Source: Bacteroidales bacterium (GTDB lineage Bacteria > Bacteroidota > Bacteroidia > Bacteroidales > GCA-2748055). From it: a DNA stretch of 12,561 bases. Under the pieces are notes generated by a model. The model did no database searches. It was not told where the DNA came from and saw nothing but the letters and a program-made list of their open reading frames with translations. The stretch covers positions 1 to 12,561 of the forward strand of contig JAOZLK010000063.1 in the NCBI GenBank assembly GCA_029934875.1, written 5' to 3'. A program made the position numbers and the translations under genes. This document shows, piece by piece, positions 1 through 6,576 of the stretch (its first letter is position 1; every line of letters begins with the position of its first letter).

Positions 1-8
1 AGAATACT

Positions 9-16
9 TATCTTTG
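9..16 (+). promoter_or_regulatory. Bacteroidota-type -7 promoter element of lepA
   Basis: The octamer TATCTTTG matches the Bacteroidota primary sigma factor -7 consensus TAnnTTTG exactly. The matching -33 element would lie left of the window. A transcription start about 5 bases downstream (near 21) would leave a leader of about 20 bases before the lepA ATG. The same octamer occurs in front of the histidine kinase gene on the other strand. Confidence 0.6.
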
Positions 17-41
17 TGGGCGCAAAAAATGGAAGTCTTTA

Positions 42-1829
42 ATGGATAATATTCGCAACTTTTGTATTATAGCCCATATCGATCATGGGAAAAGTACCCT
101 GGCAGACAGGCTGCTGATGAAAACCGGTACACTCGATGAAAGGGACTTCCAGAACCAGGTCCTTGATGATATGGATCTGGAGCGTGAGCGGGGGATCACC
201 ATCAAGAGCCATGCCATCCAGATGGAGCACGAGCATGAGGGCAAAAAGTATCTGTTAAACCTGATTGATACTCCCGGCCATGTTGATTTCTCCTACGAGG
301 TGAGTCGTTCCATTGCTGCCTGTGAAGGTGCCCTGCTTATTGTGGATGCCACACAGGGGATTCAGGCTCAAACCATCTCGGTTCTCTATCAGGCCATCGA
401 TAATGACCTGGAGATTATCCCGGTTCTGAATAAGATGGACATGGAAAGTGCCATGCCCGATGAGGTGACGGATCAGATTGTGGATCTGATTGGTTGTGAT
501 CCCGAAGAGATTATCGGGGCCAGTGGTAAAACCGGTATGGGTGTTGAGGAAATCCTTGAGGCCATTATTAATAGAATTTCTGCGCCCCAGGGAGATCCGG
601 AGGCCCCATTGCAGGCTCTGATATTTGACTCGGTCTACAATTCTTTCCGGGGAATATTCGCTTATTTCCGCGTCATGAATGGTACCATACATAAAGGTGA
701 CCTGGTAAAGTTTTTGGCTACAGAAAAGGAGTATGGAGCTGACGAGGTTGGAGTACTGAAACTGAAACCAGAAGCCAGGGACTCCCTCTCAGCCGGGGAT
801 GTGGGATATATTATTTCAGGCATCAAAACCTCTAAGGAGGTAAAGGTGGGTGATACCATTACTCATGTGGCCCGGCCCTGTGAGGATAATGTGGAAGGCT
901 TCGAGGATGTAAAACCCATGGTATTTGCAGGGGTATACCCTGTGGATGCTGACGATTATGAAGACCTTAGGGCATCCATTGAAAAGTTGCAGCTTAACGA
1001 TGCCTCACTGACTTTCATTCCCGAATCATCAGCAGCCCTGGGATTTGGATTTCGTTGCGGATTTCTTGGGCTTTTGCATATGGAAATCATCCAGGAGCGA
1101 CTCGACAGGGAGTTCAATATGGACGTAATCACGACGGTACCCAATGTGTCCTTTAATGTGATTTCAACCAAGGGCGAATTGGTGGAGGTTCACAATCCTT
1201 CAGGCTTGCCGGTTTCTACAGCCATTGACCATATCGAGGAACCCTATATCATTGCACAGGTGATTTCACAGGCCGACTATGTGGGTTCCATCATGAAACT
1301 TTGCCTGGATAAGCGGGGTATACTTAAAAACCAGGTTTACCTCACCAGCAACCGGGTGGAAATAACCTTTGAGATGCCCCTGGCAGAAATTGTATTCGAT
1401 TTCTATGATAAGCTTAAAAGTATATCCAAGGGATATGCATCTTTTGACTACCATCCGCTGGATTACAAGAAAGCCGACCTGGTCAAACTGGATATATTGC
1501 TCAATGGAGAAATGGTGGATGCGCTCTCTACCTTGATACACCGTGACAACGCTTATGATTTTGGAAAGCGCATCTGTGTAAAGCTTAAGGAGCTAATACC
1601 ACGTCAGCAGTACGAGGTAGCCATACAGGCAGCCATCGGGGCCAAGGTAATCTCCAGGGAGACTGTAAAAGCTGTACGAAAGGATGTGACTGCCAAGTGT
1701 TATGGTGGGGATATCACCCGGAAGCGAAAACTTCTTGAGAAGCAGAAAAAGGGGAAAAAACGAATGCGCCAGGTAGGCAACATTGAAGTGCCGCAGTCTG
1801 CGTTTATGGCCGTTCTGAAACTTGACTAG
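42..1829 (+). CDS. lepA: Translation elongation factor 4 (LepA), ribosome-associated GTPase
   Basis: Complete 595-residue protein, the usual EF4 length (about 600). EF4 binds the ribosome during elongation, hydrolyses GTP and is thought to remodel or back-translocate stalled ribosomes; it acts in the cytoplasm and can associate with the membrane. The G-domain motifs are visible: P-loop AHIDHGKST (11-19), switch I RERGIT (48-53), DTPGH (76-80) with the catalytic His, NKMD (130-133) and SGKTG (161-165). EF-G-like domains II, III and V follow. The basic LepA C-terminal tail is present, with [10 protein letters not shown] and the ending AVLKLD typical of the family. The ATG is chosen because the G domain begins 10 residues later, as in homologues. 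The gene has its own promoter at the left edge and its stop lies 6 bases from that of the converging response regulator gene. Identification is secure. Confidence 0.98.
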   Translation: MDNIRNFCIIAHIDHGKSTLADRLLMKTGTLDERDFQNQVLDDMDLERERGITIKSHAIQMEHEHEGKKYLLNLIDTPGHVDFSYEVSRSIAACEGALLIVDATQGIQAQTISVLYQAIDNDLEIIPVLNKMDMESAMPDEVTDQIVDLIGCDPEEIIGASGKTGMGVEEILEAIINRISAPQGDPEAPLQALIFDSVYNSFRGIFAYFRVMNGTIHKGDLVKFLATEKEYGADEVGVLKLKPEARDSLSAGDVGYIISGIKTSKEVKVGDTITHVARPCEDNVEGFEDVKPMVFAGVYPVDADDYEDLRASIEKLQLNDASLTFIPESSAALGFGFRCGFLGLLHMEIIQERLDREFNMDVITTVPNVSFNVISTKGELVEVHNPSGLPVSTAIDHIEEPYIIAQVISQADYVGSIMKLCLDKRGILKNQVYLTSNRVEITFEMPLAEIVFDFYDKLKSISKGYASFDYHPLDYKKADLVKLDILLNGEMVDALSTLIHRDNAYDFGKRICVKLKELIPRQQYEVAIQAAIGAKVISRETVKAVRKDVTAKCYGGDITRKRKLLEKQKKGKKRMRQVGNIEVPQSAFMAVLKLD

Positions 1830-1845
1830 CCTGGCCTAAGTTTCA
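1816..1845. terminator. Possible weak bidirectional terminator between lepA and the response regulator gene
   Basis: A perfect 8-base inverted repeat, TGAAACTT (1816-1823) and AAGTTTCA (1838-1845), encloses a 14-base loop and spans the stop codons of both converging genes. There is no clear T-run on either side and the stem is AT-rich, so an intrinsic terminator is only a suggestion. It is the only inverted repeat I noticed between these two convergent units. Confidence 0.25.
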
Positions 1846-2534
1846 TCGACCACCAATTTGTAGCCTTTTCCGTGTACGTTAATGATCTGAACATTGGGGT
1901 CGGCCTTAAGGTACTTTCGCAACTTTGTGATATATACATCCATACTCCTTGCATTGAAGTAGTTGTCGTCGATCCAGATGGCCTTCAGGGTGAAGTTCCT
2001 CTCCAGCACCTTGTTGATGTTGTTACAAAGCAGGATCAGTAATTCCGACTCTTTGGTGGTCAGCTTCTGTTCGGTTCCCGTCCCTCTTAGCTTTTGTTTA
2101 TTTGCATCAAAAGTAAATGAACCGATCTTCCAGACATTGGTTTCTCCACTTCTGGCTCCTTTAGTTCTTCTAAGTATAGCCTCGATTCTGAAGAGCAACT
2201 CTTCCATGCTGAAGGGCTTGGTCAGATAGTCATCGGCACCCAGTGAAAATCCTTCAAGTACGTCCTCTTTCATGGATTTGGCGGTCAGAAAAATAATGGG
2301 AATATCCCGGTTCACCATGCGAATCTCGGAGGCCAGCGTAAAGCCATCCTTTACCGGCATCATCACATCCAGCAGACAGAGGTCGTAGTGGAATTGTTCA
2401 AAATAGCGGAATGCCTTTTCGCCATTTGTGACCCAGTCGGCTTCATAATTCTTGGCCTGGAGGTATTCCTGGAGAAGTGATCCCAGGTTTTCATCATCTT
2501 CAGCCAGTAAAATCCTGTTTTTAATATCTTTCAT
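1836..2534 (-). CDS. OmpR/PhoB-family response regulator, RprY-like
   Basis: A 232-residue DNA-binding response regulator, full length for the OmpR family. The receiver domain (about 7-120) has the acidic pair D13/D14, the phospho-acceptor D56 in LCLLDVMMP, T84 in IFLTAK and K106 in LTKPF. The winged-helix DNA-binding domain (about 133-229) has the family signatures LTTKESELL, the recognition-helix region RSMDVYITKLRKYL and the wing HGKGYKL. Its ATG overlaps the TGA of the kinase gene (ATGA), so the two are co-transcribed and translationally coupled. The domain pair and sequence flavour resemble RprY of Bacteroides; the specific orthology is inference. Likely targets include the divergent intergenic region at 4133-4247, where tandem 10-base repeats of the kind OmpR-family dimers bind are present. 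The stop lies 6 bases from that of lepA. Confidence 0.95.
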   Translation of the reverse strand: MKDIKNRILLAEDDENLGSLLQEYLQAKNYEADWVTNGEKAFRYFEQFHYDLCLLDVMMPVKDGFTLASEIRMVNRDIPIIFLTAKSMKEDVLEGFSLGADDYLTKPFSMEELLFRIEAILRRTKGARSGETNVWKIGSFTFDANKQKLRGTGTEQKLTTKESELLILLCNNINKVLERNFTLKAIWIDDNYFNARSMDVYITKLRKYLKADPNVQIINVHGKGYKLVVDET

Positions 2535-4132
2535 ATCTGGTTATTATCTGCTTCCTTTAGCAAAGGTAGGTGAATATCGAACCTGGAACCTTTGTCCGGT
2601 TCACTTTTTATCCTGATTGAGCCATTATGCTGCTCAACGATGAGTTTCACATAACTGAGACCCAGTCCAAAACCTTTTACATTATGGATGTTCCCGGTTG
2701 GAACCCTGTAAAACTTATCAAAGATTCTTTTCTGGTCCTCCTTACCGATCCCGATTCCATTGTCGACTACCGAAATGACAATGGCATCCGTTTCATTCTT
2801 AGTGGTAAGCGTGATCATGGGTGTTTGCTTAGTATATTTCAGGGCATTCTCAATGAGGTTGGAGATCACATTGGTAATGTGCATGTTATCGCCTGTGATA
2901 TGCGGATTTTCAGCTTCCGGGAGGAACTCGAGTTTGCCCTTGCGTTTATCGATCTGCAGAAGGAAATTCTGAGCAACTGTTTCAATGATTTCATGCACGT
3001 CGATCTCCTGCAGTTTTAGTTTCAACTCACCGTGATCGAAGATGGCCATCTGCAGAACCCTTTCGACCTGGAATCCAAGCTGCTTACTCTCGGCCTGGAT
3101 GATCTTTGAAATATGTGACAGGTTCTTCTGTTCATCCGGAATGCTCCTGTCGTTGAGCATTTGCGAAGCAAGGCTAATGGTGGATATGGGGGTTTTAAGT
3201 TCGTGGGTCATGTTATTTACGAAATCGTTTTTCATCTCTGAAAGCCGTTTCTGTTTGAAGATGATGTACAGCGACAATGAAAAGAGGGTCAGAACAAAGA
3301 GGGTTATTAAAACCGAGCTCCAACCCATTATTCCCATTGATTTTACATAGTGTTTTCTTTCCTGGGGGAAGTAAATACCAATCAGGGTAGGTTTATCAAA
3401 TACTCCCCCGGGCAGGAGGGTGGACCGGTAGTATTTATAAGCTTCGTATTCACTAAATTCTTCAGATTGATAGATGGGTTCCTTTCCTTCGTGGTAAACC
3501 GCGTACACAAAAGGCATATGTACCTCCTTCTCTTTAAGCTTCATGCCCAGGAGATTTTTCAGTTGAGACTCGGATATGAGCTCTTCAATATTCCCTCCCT
3601 CTTCCAGGATCTGTCGGACGATCTTATTTACAAATACCTCTTTCTCTTCCCAGTTTTTAGAAAGCTCCACCCTGACCTCATCCGGGTTCATGGCAGAAAT
3701 CAGGATGGTATCCTCGTAATTTTCATCCTGGCCTGTAACTACAATAATGGAATCATCAATAATCTCCACCTTCTGGTTGAGGATTGAGGTATGCGGCTGA
3801 CTGTAAACAAGTGTTTCTTCCTTGTGAACATTGGATTCCTCTATAATAATTCCACCTTCCCCAATGGTGCTGCGCTGGTCGATCCGATAGTTCCAGACAG
3901 CTGTACTCTTGTGATGAACCACCGGAGGCTGGATTTCCTCAAGGATTGTCGTGATGGTTTTGTTCTTTGCAAGTTCAGTTGAAACCTCATTCAAAACCTG
4001 CTTAACCACCATGCCAAGTTGCTGCTCCTTATCGGCAATGGAGTTTTTAAACCAGTAGGTCTGGACCACCACAAGTGCAATCATGGCAATACTCAGGAAG
4101 ACAGTCAGGATCCATAATACAGTTCGACTCAT
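2531..4132 (-). CDS. Membrane sensor histidine kinase, RprX-like
   Basis: A 533-residue inner-membrane sensor kinase partnered with the response regulator just downstream (ATGA overlap). It has TM1 at about 7-27 and TM2 at about 267-293, with a 240-residue extracytoplasmic sensor domain between them that I do not recognise by family. The cytoplasmic HisKA domain carries phospho-acceptor H310 in NNMTHELKTP. The ATPase domain has the N box NLIENALKY (425-433), G1 box VVDNGIGI (455-462) and G2 box GFGLGLSYVK (487-496). There is no HAMP domain: the DHp helix follows TM2 after a linker of about 10 residues, as in RprX-type Bacteroidota kinases. The ATG immediately precedes TM1. A TATCTTTG element ends 4 bases before this ATG, predicting a nearly leaderless mRNA. 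The signal sensed is unknown. Confidence 0.95.
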   Translation of the reverse strand: MSRTVLWILTVFLSIAMIALVVVQTYWFKNSIADKEQQLGMVVKQVLNEVSTELAKNKTITTILEEIQPPVVHHKSTAVWNYRIDQRSTIGEGGIIIEESNVHKEETLVYSQPHTSILNQKVEIIDDSIIVVTGQDENYEDTILISAMNPDEVRVELSKNWEEKEVFVNKIVRQILEEGGNIEELISESQLKNLLGMKLKEKEVHMPFVYAVYHEGKEPIYQSEEFSEYEAYKYYRSTLLPGGVFDKPTLIGIYFPQERKHYVKSMGIMGWSSVLITLFVLTLFSLSLYIIFKQKRLSEMKNDFVNNMTHELKTPISTISLASQMLNDRSIPDEQKNLSHISKIIQAESKQLGFQVERVLQMAIFDHGELKLKLQEIDVHEIIETVAQNFLLQIDKRKGKLEFLPEAENPHITGDNMHITNVISNLIENALKYTKQTPMITLTTKNETDAIVISVVDNGIGIGKEDQKRIFDKFYRVPTGNIHNVKGFGLGLSYVKLIVEQHNGSIRIKSEPDKGSRFDIHLPLLKEADNNQI

Positions 4133-4136
4133 GCAT

Positions 4137-4144
4137 CAAAGATA
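4137..4144 (-). promoter_or_regulatory. -7 promoter element of the kinase/regulator operon
   Basis: Reading leftward the octamer is TATCTTTG, an exact match to TAnnTTTG and identical to the lepA element. No TTTG is visible 19-21 bases upstream, so the promoter may need an activator. A start about 5 bases downstream falls on the A of the kinase ATG at 4132. Confidence 0.5.
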
Positions 4145-4172
4145 ATCTACCTCGCTGGTTCATTCAGAGTGT

Positions 4173-4208
4173 TTTAACAATCTTTAACTTCCTTTAAACC
4201 AATGTAAC
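4173..4208 (+). promoter_or_regulatory. Four tandem 6-base direct repeats at 10-base spacing; candidate response-regulator operator
   Basis: TTTAAC (4173-4178), TTTAAC (4183-4188), TTTAAA (4193-4198) and TGTAAC (4203-4208) start exactly 10 bases apart, so all lie on one face of the helix. OmpR/PhoB-family regulators bind head-to-tail dimers to direct repeats with 10-11-base period, and one such regulator is encoded next door. The array sits between two outward -7 elements, both lacking a recognisable -33 box, and covers the -33 position of the rightward promoter. The assignment to this regulator is inference. Confidence 0.5.
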
Positions 4209-4220
4209 GATATTCCACCC

Positions 4221-4228
4221 TAGATTTG
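4221..4228 (+). promoter_or_regulatory. -7 promoter element of the secreted-protein gene
   Basis: TAGATTTG matches TAnnTTTG exactly and ends 19 bases before the ATG at 4248, giving a predicted leader of about 15 bases. The -33 position (about 4196-4201, AAACCA) does not match TTTG and lies inside the direct-repeat array, which fits an activator-dependent promoter. Confidence 0.5.
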
Positions 4229-4247
4229 TACAAAACAAAAGCAAATA

Positions 4248-4787
4248 ATGATGAAAAAATTATACACCTACCTGATTCCTGCCATCGCTCTGGCATTTAT
4301 TTTTTCAGCGGGGCTGACAGCTCAGGAAACCACAGTTTCTGTTAAAGTTAAACAAGATGGAAAGGTGCTTAAGGATACCACCTACAGCTTTGAAGATGCC
4401 GAGCAGGCCGAGCATGCCCTGATGGTAATGGATATCATAGGCTCTGACGGTGAGCACATGATGGAGGTTCATAAGTCAATGTCTGAGGCCCACGGAGCTC
4501 ACTCAAAAACAATGGTTTTTGTTTCTGAGGATGGTAAAACCACAGAGATAATGGAGACGAGCGGCGATTCACTGGTTTGGGTTAGCGAAGGAGAACATGA
4601 TGGGGATAATGTTAAAATAATAAAGTATAAGGTAGATGGAGATGAAGCCCACTCTAAGAAGGTAGTGGTTGTTAAATCGGGCGACGGAGAGACTTATGAT
4701 ATTCTTATTAATGAAGGTGGTGAGGCGACGGATGAAGGCGAGAACATAGAGGTCATCATTATCAAAGAAAAGGTAGAAAAGAAATAA
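4248..4787 (+). CDS. Secreted acidic protein of unknown function with an internal duplication
   Basis: A 179-residue protein I do not recognise. Residues 1-26 form a clear signal peptide: MMKK, a hydrophobic core of about 15 residues, then AGLTAQ, with probable cleavage after Q26. There is no lipobox Cys, so a soluble periplasmic or exported protein is likely. The mature part is acidic and rich in short beta-strand-like runs (TMVFV, VVVV, IEVIII). Two copies of a unit of about 50 residues are visible: 84-133 begins AHSKTMVFVSEDGKTTEI and 134-179 begins AHSKKVVVVKSGDGETYDI; both end with a GE..N.(K/E)(I/V)IIK(Y/E)KV strand. The first ATG gives the better signal peptide; ATG at 4251 is an alternative. 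It is divergent from the kinase/regulator operon across a shared regulatory region and followed by a strong terminator, suggesting it is a regulon member. No function is assigned. Confidence 0.85.
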   Translation: MMKKLYTYLIPAIALAFIFSAGLTAQETTVSVKVKQDGKVLKDTTYSFEDAEQAEHALMVMDIIGSDGEHMMEVHKSMSEAHGAHSKTMVFVSEDGKTTEIMETSGDSLVWVSEGEHDGDNVKIIKYKVDGDEAHSKKVVVVKSGDGETYDILINEGGEATDEGENIEVIIIKEKVEKK

Positions 4788-4833
4788 ACAAAGAAGCAGT
4801 AGCAGACAATAGGTTTAGTTTTAGGGTTAGTTG

Positions 4834-4867
4834 AAAGCTGTCCGTCCTCCCGACGGACAGCTTTTTT
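4834..4867 (+). terminator. Strong intrinsic terminator after the secreted-protein gene
   Basis: A perfect stem, AGCTGTCCGTC (4836-4846) paired with GACGGACAGCT (4852-4862), has a 5-base loop CTCCC, and the flanking AA pairs with the first Ts of a run of six (4862-4867). It stands 46 bases after the stop codon and ends the two-component/secreted-protein island. Confidence 0.92.
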
Positions 4868-4895
4868 GTTGGTGAGCCCCGGATTGAATAACTTG
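4865..4895 (+). promoter_or_regulatory. Candidate promoter of the J-domain gene, overlapping the terminator tail
   Basis: TTTG (4865-4868) is followed after 20 bases by TAACTTG (4889-4895), one base short of the TAnnTTTG consensus. The spacing agrees with Bacteroidota promoters (19-21). The -33 box would use the last Ts of the upstream terminator. A start near 4900 would leave only about 12 bases of leader, which would exclude most of the AGGA at 4897-4900 from the mRNA, so at least one of the two calls may be wrong. Confidence 0.3.
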
Positions 4896-4911
4896 CAGGA
4901 AAATCGCCCCT

Positions 4912-6144
4912 TTGCCAGTTAAAGATTACCATAAAATACTTGGAGTATCACCCGGAGCAAGCGAAAAGGAGATTAAGGCGGCCTATCGCAAGCAGGCCAT
5001 GAAGTACCATCCTGATCTGAATCCTGATCAGGGAGCAAGAGAGAAGTTCTTCGAGATCGATGCTGCCTATGACTTTCTCATGAAGTATGGCAGCAATGTT
5101 TCCGCAAGAGACACATACGATGATAGCAGGGCCAGGGAAGTGTACCGCAGGGAGCGGGAGCGTATGCAAAAGCAGGCCAGGGCCAGAAGGGAGAAGAAGC
5201 GAAGGGAGGAAGAGATGTTCAGCCGTCCCGAATACCACGATCCCATTCTGCTGGCTAAATACATCATGCATGTTTTTGGGCTCCTTTTCGCCTTTGCAGC
5301 CATCCTCGGACCTATCCTGATTGCTATCTTCGATGATCCTGCCAGCCTTGCCGGCACTTTTTTCTTCATTATAGCCGGGATTGTATTGCTTGCTTACATT
5401 TATCCTCGCAGAAAAACATGGCTCCGTCTGGGCAAGTTTATGACCGGGTGGGACCAGGTGTCCGCATATGTCAGGAAAGGGTCTGAAAAGCCCTCTAAGG
5501 ACCGTTGTTGCTACAGTGCCCATGCAATGGCCGGAGGGAAACCCTTCAGGGTAGAGCTGACCAAGACCATTGATTCAAAGATTCGGACTTACGGAGTGAT
5601 GAATCACCAGGTAAAGTTCAGGACCAGGACAAAACGGCTTGTGATCCCCAGGAGTGCGAGGGCTCATTTTTATCATAGGATGACAACCCTGATCAAAGTG
5701 CTGACTTTGATTGGCTTTATGATTTTTCTCCCGGTGGATAGCCTGGTATGGAGATTCATTGGAGGTATCGTTGCCGGTGGCCTCTTGGGAACAGCTGCCC
5801 TGGCCCTTGCAGGAGTCCGTTCAAAGGTGAGCTATCTGCTGACACCCGGATTGATATTTAAGTCCGTGATATGGATTGCTTCGCTATCTTTAATTTCCAC
5901 CTTCGGTCCTGGTTTCAATATTCAGACCTCGGGATATATATATGCCCTTATTGCCGGCTTGCTTTTTTTGCTGGATATGTTTTTTGACCTTGTGTTTGGC
6001 TTATTCCCATTCTACAGGTGGACGTTTCGCCCCCTTGTCAGGCAGGGTAAGATTATGGATGAACTTTACCAGAAGGGCTATCAGAATTACCAGGAATTGC
6101 CTGTTTACTCAGTAATATATCCCCTGATTCGCTGGCTGTTCTAA
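4912..6144 (+). CDS. Membrane-anchored J-domain protein (DnaJ-like co-chaperone)
   Basis: A 410-residue protein with an N-terminal J domain (about 4-65: [16 protein letters not shown] at 33-35, then the [11 protein letters not shown] helix), which in known families stimulates the ATPase of DnaK/Hsp70. An extremely basic, helical segment follows (about 72-103, rich in R, E, K, Q). The remainder holds about six predicted membrane spans (117-140, 147-164, 260-278, 281-301, 307-328, 341-366) with a soluble basic loop of about 95 residues between spans 2 and 3. The Gly/Phe-rich and zinc-finger regions of true DnaJ are absent. The start is TTG at 4912: an in-frame stop lies at 4885-4887 and no ATG occurs before the J domain; AGGA lies 11 bases upstream. 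Its stop is 3 bases from that of the converging IPExxxVDY gene. It probably recruits Hsp70 to the inner membrane; the client is unknown. Confidence 0.88.
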   Translation: MPVKDYHKILGVSPGASEKEIKAAYRKQAMKYHPDLNPDQGAREKFFEIDAAYDFLMKYGSNVSARDTYDDSRAREVYRRERERMQKQARARREKKRREEEMFSRPEYHDPILLAKYIMHVFGLLFAFAAILGPILIAIFDDPASLAGTFFFIIAGIVLLAYIYPRRKTWLRLGKFMTGWDQVSAYVRKGSEKPSKDRCCYSAHAMAGGKPFRVELTKTIDSKIRTYGVMNHQVKFRTRTKRLVIPRSARAHFYHRMTTLIKVLTLIGFMIFLPVDSLVWRFIGGIVAGGLLGTAALALAGVRSKVSYLLTPGLIFKSVIWIASLSLISTFGPGFNIQTSGYIYALIAGLLFLLDMFFDLVFGLFPFYRWTFRPLVRQGKIMDELYQKGYQNYQELPVYSVIYPLIRWLF

Positions 6145-6147
6145 GGA

Positions 6148-6576
6148 CTACCAGAGCAGCAGCCGGTCTTTGTTACGTATTTTTGCCAGGTCCACAGGAA
6201 CACACATTCTTACATCCGGGATGGCTGCTGTTTTCCCGATAAATACACCTATGCCTTCCTCCATGATCTCCCCCTGTATATGAACCAGGTAATCCAGGTT
6301 TTTCAATTCATCCAGGAAATAGCCATTTTCTGCGCGGTTTCCGATCACCCTGTAGGTAAGTAGGGATTCATCGTCGAAGTATTCGTAGAGAGAAAATTCC
6401 TGATCCTGGTCCAGTTTCCTGTGGTAGAGAGAGAGGTCTTCCTGTTTCAGTAGTTTAAATCCAAGTGCCCGGTTGATGAGCAGATTTAAACGGTAGTCGG
6501 CTTGGTCGGCCACAACTCCCAGCAGGCAGAAGTCTTCATCAAATGCAAGCTCAAGTTTATGCTTCTTAAGTGCCAT
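6148..6576 (-). CDS. IPExxxVDY-family protein, function unknown
   Basis: A 142-residue Bacteroidota-specific protein. The family is recognised from the opening KKHKLELAFDEDFCLLGVVADQADYRLNLLINRALG and from the position after rnc in the acpP-fabF-rnc cluster, where this family normally sits, often followed by pyruvate kinase. The naming motif is degenerate: residues 88-96 read LDELKNLDY, keeping E, D and Y but replacing I-P by L-D and V by L. It has no signal peptide or membrane span, so it is probably cytoplasmic. The ATG lies 8 bases inside the rnc reading frame (11-base overlap), implying translational coupling. No pyk follows; the next gene is the converging J-domain gene. No biochemical role is known to me. 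Confidence 0.85.
   Translation of the reverse strand: MALKKHKLELAFDEDFCLLGVVADQADYRLNLLINRALGFKLLKQEDLSLYHRKLDQDQEFSLYEYFDDESLLTYRVIGNRAENGYFLDELKNLDYLVHIQGEIMEEGIGVFIGKTAAIPDVRMCVPVDLAKIRNKDRLLLW

Noticed and set aside
4948..5523. 191-residue open frame antisense to the J-domain gene
   Set aside because: It lies wholly inside a well-supported coding region, has no recognisable domain and its composition is that of a shadow frame.
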